Of a DNA stretch of 64,000 nucleotides, positions 60,313-64,000 are shown one piece after another. Positions within the stretch are counted from its first letter, which is position 1, and the number at the start of each line of letters is the position of its first letter. The position numbers were made by a program, and so were the translations under genes. The notes beneath the pieces are model-generated. The model ran no database searches, was not told the DNA's origin, and saw nothing but the letters and a program-made list of their open reading frames with translations. Origin of the DNA: JAVBTT01 sp031556035 (GTDB taxonomy: Bacteria; Bacillota; Clostridia; Oscillospirales; UBA929); the NCBI GenBank assembly GCA_031556035.1, contig JAVBTT010000021.1:14197-78196 (forward strand), written 5' to 3'.

Positions 60313-61362
60313 TTACTTCAAGCCATACAGCTCCCTAAGCAGTTCTTCATCATCCTTCCATGCCTGGGGTAATCGTACATCTTTACGAATCGGGTTTGCC
60401 GCGGCGGTCGCCTTCTGTATTGCCTGGCGTTTCATCTCGGTATCCGCATGTGCGTAGATCAGGGTGGTCTCGAACTGAGCGTGTCCCAGCCACTCGGATA
60501 GCAGCGCAAGAGGCATCCCTCCCCGATACAGATGCATGGCCCGCGTGTGCCGGAATAAATGGGGGTGGATTTTGTCGGGCACTTCAGAGCATTTGGCTTT
60601 GGCGAGACCGCCATAGTGGTTCAGGAAGCGGGCAACATTATCGGCGGACATCTGCCGTTTTTCGCCCTGCCTTATGGTATAAAGCAGATACTGATTTGAA
60701 TCCGGCTCAGAGCGGTGGAAGATATTGAGATACTTTTTGCAGTGCTCCACCGTTTTTTCCATGATGGGGATCAGCCGCTGCTTATTGCCCTTGCCCGTGA
60801 CTCGTATCATACCGCGCTTCGGAGCCAGATCAATGTCCTTCAATCTCAGATCGAGAAGCTCCTGGTTTCTGGCTCCGGTATCATACAGTAGAATCATGTG
60901 GAACATATCCCGGAAACCCTTGGGAATTTTGACGTCAGGCGCCTCAAGAACAGACTTCAGCGCGTTCTCCGAAAGAAATTCAACAGATTGAGATGCCGCG
61001 CTCTTTTTAAGCGAGATTTTCCTGAGCTCGTTTTGATGCTCAAGCAGGGAAAACTCCATTTTGCCGGCATAGTTGAAAAAAGAGCGTATGCAAGCCAGCC
61101 GCTGATTGATTGTTGAGGCGGCGCAATGACGCTCGGTCTCCAGCCAGGTTAAAAACTCTTGTATTACGGGCGCGTCCAACAGTTCAAAGGAAACATCAAA
61201 CAGCGCGATGGACTTTCTCATCTCCAAAAACGAAAACAGCAGATTAAACGCTTCCCTGCAAGACTTAACCGTATTGGCGCTGCACATACGCTGCTGCGGA
61301 AGATACACCGTGAGGAAGCTGCGAAGCAGCCGGAAGAAGGTCTCATCCTTCAGCCTTTTCAT
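60313..61362 (-). CDS. Tyrosine recombinase, third gene of the trio
   Basis: Phage integrase-fold DNA recombinase, 349 residues. SAM-like N-terminal domain (STINQRLACIRSFFNYAGKM) then catalytic domain with Arg in YDTGARNQELLDLR, HPHLFRHTRAMHLYRG with the His-x-x-Arg, LGHAQFETTLIYAHAD with the second His and nucleophile Tyr. All catalytic residues are present, so it should be active. Four bases overlap the second recombinase gene. It is closest to the inverted repeat at the element end. Confidence 0.93.
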   Translation of the reverse strand: MKRLKDETFFRLLRSFLTVYLPQQRMCSANTVKSCREAFNLLFSFLEMRKSIALFDVSFELLDAPVIQEFLTWLETERHCAASTINQRLACIRSFFNYAGKMEFSLLEHQNELRKISLKKSAASQSVEFLSENALKSVLEAPDVKIPKGFRDMFHMILLYDTGARNQELLDLRLKDIDLAPKRGMIRVTGKGNKQRLIPIMEKTVEHCKKYLNIFHRSEPDSNQYLLYTIRQGEKRQMSADNVARFLNHYGGLAKAKCSEVPDKIHPHLFRHTRAMHLYRGGMPLALLSEWLGHAQFETTLIYAHADTEMKRQAIQKATAAANPIRKDVRLPQAWKDDEELLRELYGLK

Positions 61363-62321
61363 TCCGGCACCTCAGGAATAAGCTCCTCGAAAGCCAACCA
61401 ATTGATGGCTTCTGTTGCCGCGAGACGCTCCGGCAGCAGGTGAATATAATATGCCGTGCTCGAAAAATTACTGTGTCCCATGTAGGCACTGAGATAAGGA
61501 AGACAGAAATAAAGATCCTCCTTGCCCTCCATCCATTGGTACAGGCATCGCGTGGCGAATGTATGGCGGAAGTCATAAACTCGCGGCTTAGGTTCAGTAA
61601 AACTTGCGATACCGGCATTTCTCCAGCATTTGTGAAAGTTGTATCGCAGCCAAACAGTACCATACGGCTTTCCATTTATACTAGGGAAAAAGTATTTGGT
61701 TTCCCCATAACATCCCTTCAGTTCTTCGGCGTATTTGCCGCATAGCTTGAGCAGATCATCCGACAGCATAACGACACGATCCTTGTGGCGTTTGGCCTGG
61801 CGTATACACAGCCTGCCCGTAGTCAGATCAATGTCGTCAGTCTTAATCAGCAGACCTTCCGAGGGTCGCAGCCCGCAGCAATAGATCAGGCGAAAAACGA
61901 CCGGGATGATCAGATGCCGCAGCGGGTCGCACACATATTTCTCATAGTGGTCGGCGCCGTAAAAGAAGGCTTTCAGCTCTTCATTGGTGAAAATATGTGG
62001 AACATACGCCTGCCGCGCGGCTGCCATCTTATCCGGGAACAGATACGCGGGCAGGCCAACACTCTGCAAATACCGGGCGAACTCGCGTATGCAGGCCAAC
62101 CTGCGTCTGAATGTGTTTGCGGATTCCGTGCCTGACGTCTTTGCCCAGCTCAAGACGAGTTCCTTGGTCAGAATCGTCTCATATGGAAATAGAGAGAGGC
62201 AATGCTTGTCAAACCGGTCCAAATAATATCGATAAGTGGATTTGGAAAACCCCATTGCCTCTTTGTAGGCGAGCATATTATCCATGTGCGCCCGGAAGCA
62301 GCTATTAAATCCTTCTACCAC
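61359..62321 (-). CDS. Tyrosine recombinase, second gene of the trio
   Basis: 320 residues. N-terminal core-binding domain (YRYYLDRFDKHCLSLFPYET), catalytic Arg in YCCGLRPSEGLLIK, VYDFRHTFATRCLYQW for His-x-x-Arg, and AYMGHSNFSSTAYYIHLLPE for the distal His and the Tyr. All catalytic residues are seen. It overlaps both neighbours by a few bases, which argues for co-translation. In related trios each recombinase is thought to have a separate role in excision and insertion. Confidence 0.92.
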   Translation of the reverse strand: MVEGFNSCFRAHMDNMLAYKEAMGFSKSTYRYYLDRFDKHCLSLFPYETILTKELVLSWAKTSGTESANTFRRRLACIREFARYLQSVGLPAYLFPDKMAAARQAYVPHIFTNEELKAFFYGADHYEKYVCDPLRHLIIPVVFRLIYCCGLRPSEGLLIKTDDIDLTTGRLCIRQAKRHKDRVVMLSDDLLKLCGKYAEELKGCYGETKYFFPSINGKPYGTVWLRYNFHKCWRNAGIASFTEPKPRVYDFRHTFATRCLYQWMEGKEDLYFCLPYLSAYMGHSNFSSTAYYIHLLPERLAATEAINWLAFEELIPEVPE

Positions 62322-63694
62322 GACAAGCCCTCCGCCCTGACCTCAATGCCCTTCAGTCCGAGCGCACATCTGCGGAGATTTTTCTCGTCTACAGACAGAT
62401 AGGGAGCAGCCGAATCCATCTTCCGGTGCCCCAGCACTTGCGAGATTGTAGTAAGCGGGATATCGGCCTCCAGCATCAGGCTGGCCATTGAGCGCCTGAG
62501 TCCATGAAAGCTCTTGCCGTCGCCCGGCGTGTGACTGATTCCGGCCTTCGACAAATATCTGCCGAACATTGTGCCGACCAATTGCGGCGATATGGCGGCG
62601 CGGGGTGCGGCCCCGCGCAGAAAGACATAAGGCAGGTTCGATTTCGGCCTGCCGTTTAGCAGATAGTCAACGATTGCGTCTTCCGTGTCCGGTTCCAGAG
62701 GCAGCACCAGCGGAACCCCTGTCTTGCTTTGAGTGATTCGAAGCTCGTCTGCTTTCCAGTCGATGTCAGAGCGCTTCAGGTTGACGATGTCCCCTCTGCG
62801 CAGCCCGGTGCTTTTGCCCAGCATCAGAATGGCGTAATCCCTTTTGCCGACCGCCGTATCCCTGTTCGGCTGGGAAAGAATCAGGTCTATCTCCTCGGGT
62901 GATAGTCGGGACATAATTTTTGCGGGGCGCTGAAGCCGCATGCGCAGCGCCGACGAAAGGTCGGCGTCGACCAGCCCGGATGAGTTGAGATAGGATAAAA
63001 AGCTTCGAACCGAGTGCGCAACAAAATCAAGCCGGCCCTCGCGCCCTTGACGCATGAACAGCATGAAGGCCTGGACATCCCTCGGGGTAAGCCGTGCAAA
63101 GTCAACATAGTCTTTCTCATGCTGAAGATAACCCAGGAGGTGCCGGATATCTGATCTATGACTAACAATGCTGCGCTCGCTTAAAGCGCCCCGCCTGGAG
63201 GCCAGATAACCCTCCAGCGTGTCCTCGAAAAAGCTGTTGAGGGAGATTTTGCTTTTCATTCCGGATTTCCAGCGCAGCTCGCCGGTCTCATGCACCTGAA
63301 TCAGCCATGCCGCCATTTTCTTCAGGTGGGCGGACCGATAAAAGGAAAACTCACCGTTTTCATAACGCTTTTGGATGTACGCAATGTACTCCCGCGCGGT
63401 GTCAACGCAAAACTCCTCCTTGCCGCGCTCCGAAAAGAATTGCCGCAACGCGCTGCATCTACCGTTACGGAAGGCGTGCTTCCAGGTTCCTTCCGTATAA
63501 TTCATGCCATGGAGAATGTCAATTGTTTTGTCTATGAGCTGTTCCAAGTTCACGTTTCCCTCACGCCTCTCAACATAGTCGGATATTTCATCCGCTAAAT
63601 CTATTATTGAGCAAAAATCGTGTGGGTTATAAGGATATTTGGAAATATCTGTTGATATTTGTGAACGGTCAGTGTATAATTTGTGAACATTCAT
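62315..63694 (-). CDS. Tyrosine recombinase, first gene of the trio
   Basis: 459 residues, longer than the others because of an N-terminal region of about 170 residues (NVHKLYTDRSQISTDISKYP start). The catalytic domain has STGLRRGDIVNLKRSDIDWK, KSFHGLRRSMASLMLEADIP and VLGHRKMDSAAPYLSVDEKN, complete for Arg, His-x-x-Arg, His and Tyr. ATG 63694 has no clear ribosome site; an in-frame TAA at 63710 limits the frame. It lies next to a transposase fragment, so its original upstream region may have been replaced. Confidence 0.9.
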   Translation of the reverse strand: MNVHKLYTDRSQISTDISKYPYNPHDFCSIIDLADEISDYVERREGNVNLEQLIDKTIDILHGMNYTEGTWKHAFRNGRCSALRQFFSERGKEEFCVDTAREYIAYIQKRYENGEFSFYRSAHLKKMAAWLIQVHETGELRWKSGMKSKISLNSFFEDTLEGYLASRRGALSERSIVSHRSDIRHLLGYLQHEKDYVDFARLTPRDVQAFMLFMRQGREGRLDFVAHSVRSFLSYLNSSGLVDADLSSALRMRLQRPAKIMSRLSPEEIDLILSQPNRDTAVGKRDYAILMLGKSTGLRRGDIVNLKRSDIDWKADELRITQSKTGVPLVLPLEPDTEDAIVDYLLNGRPKSNLPYVFLRGAAPRAAISPQLVGTMFGRYLSKAGISHTPGDGKSFHGLRRSMASLMLEADIPLTTISQVLGHRKMDSAAPYLSVDEKNLRRCALGLKGIEVRAEGLSW

Positions 63695-63709
63695 AAGAAG
63701 ACTAGTAGT

Positions 63710-64000
63710 TTACGTCAACTTAATAATAGGATATAAGTGTCTCAGCTTAACCCTCGCATCAGCGGTAGTAAAGTGCCAGTCGACGGCTTTACAGCATCGT
63801 TTCGATGGATATTCCAGGCTGAAATCTCACGGTTGAGCAAGCCGATGCTCGGGATTCTACGACCCAAGCATTGCCGTTCTAAAACTGACAGCTCAATTTC
63901 GGCAATATTCAGCCAACTGCCATGTTTAGGTGTGTAATGAATCTCCAAACGGCTCGCGAGTTGCCTTGCTTTTTCAGGCGGAAACGCTTCGTAGAGTGAC
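63710..64000 (-). pseudogene. IS630-family transposase, C-terminal fragment with a frameshift
   Basis: The last part of a DDE transposase: IHYTPKHGSWLNIAEIELSV, with the catalytic Glu in AEIE, and QCLGRRIPSIGLLNREISAW. After AWNIHRNDAVK the frame shifts by one base near 63787-63794; the other frame continues VDWHFTTADARVKLRHLYP, the normal IS630 end, to a TAA at 63710-63712. A single missing base explains it. The N-terminal part lies beyond the window. Not clear if the copy is decayed or a sequencing error made the shift. Confidence 0.85.

Larger units (their letters stand above)
60226..63709 (-). mobile_element. RIT-like element: three overlapping tyrosine recombinase genes
   Basis: Three tyrosine recombinase genes in one direction, overlapping by a few bases, inserted in an ABC transporter gene. 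Such recombinase-in-trio (RIT) units are known as mobile elements with few or no other genes. The 3' end, next to the broken gene, has ATTATCCCGA at 60227-60236 and 60244-60253 and an inverted copy ATAAATCGGGATAAT at 60294-60308. The 5' end near 63700 borders a transposase fragment, and no matching end is visible there, so the element may be cut on that side or the end may lie outside. Confidence 0.7.

Noticed and set aside
63780..63800. Programmed frameshift in the IS630 transposase
   Set aside because: The shift is near the C-terminus, with no A-rich slippery run; a simple one-base loss is more likely.
1..64000. CRISPR arrays, tRNA or rRNA genes
   Set aside because: No regularly spaced repeats, no cloverleaf with the usual TTCGA arm, and no rRNA-like stretches were seen.

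Overview
The window is a contiguous stretch of a Gram-positive, Clostridia-like (Firmicutes) chromosome with fairly high GC. Supporting signs are strong purine-rich Shine-Dalgarno sites, a fused SecDF, an IreB (UPF0297) protein, the Bacillus/Clostridium-type yqhY-nusB-xseAB-ispA-dxs-tlyA-nadK-argR-recN gene order, and an RNase M5 gene. Almost all of it is core genome. The right-hand 4 kb is mobile DNA that has broken an ABC transporter gene.

Layout. 1-2.9 kb: 3' end of thyX, a DUF2156 gene, a GNAT acetyltransferase and a DJ-1/PfpI gene, then a very small minus-strand gene for a cysteine-rich membrane peptide. 3.1-11.2 kb: mltG, alaS, an HIT protein, comEC, holA and rnmV. 11.2-13.9 kb: a minus-strand ABC exporter operon whose promoter is covered by an inverted repeat. 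14.0-16.3 kb: a DUF1538 membrane protein overlapping a double PII-like protein. 16.4-21.3 kb: Band 7 and NfeD proteins, a TepA/ClpP-like protease, a DUF4349 lipoprotein, an SH3b-NlpC/P60 hydrolase and a conserved unknown. 21.3-33.4 kb: a long minus-strand array running leuA-cimA-leuC-leuD-leuB-asnS-ECF S component-aminotransferase-purB-ireB-aldo/keto reductase. LeuA and CimA feed the shared LeuCDB enzymes, giving leucine and (through citramalate) 2-oxobutyrate for isoleucine. 33.4-39.3 kb: pheS-pheT and secDF. The leuA and pheS promoters face away from each other and share one self-complementary -10 element.

39.4-51.4 kb: yqhY, nusB, xseA, xseB, ispA, a DUF212/PAP2-related gene, then about 0.7 kb without a protein gene, then oapA, dxs, tlyA, nadK, argR, recN and tyrS. 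The non-coding stretch sits between the isoprenoid genes and oapA, exactly where OLE RNA (ornate, large, extremophilic RNA) is found in other Firmicutes, and the next gene resembles the OLE-associated membrane protein OapA. I call it an OLE RNA. It is the most notable element in the window.

51.4-58.9 kb: a sugar-related block with a membrane AraC-type regulator, an orphan extracellular solute-binding lipoprotein, L-rhamnose mutarotase, a GDSL hydrolase and a threonine aldolase, plus a divergent polysaccharide deacetylase and a small unknown. 58.9-64.0 kb: the C-terminal part of an ABC exporter, cut off at about 60225 by an element carrying three overlapping tyrosine recombinase genes (a recombinase-in-trio, RIT, type element), followed by a frameshifted C-terminal fragment of an IS630-family transposase at the window edge. 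No tRNA, rRNA, CRISPR array or T-box was seen.
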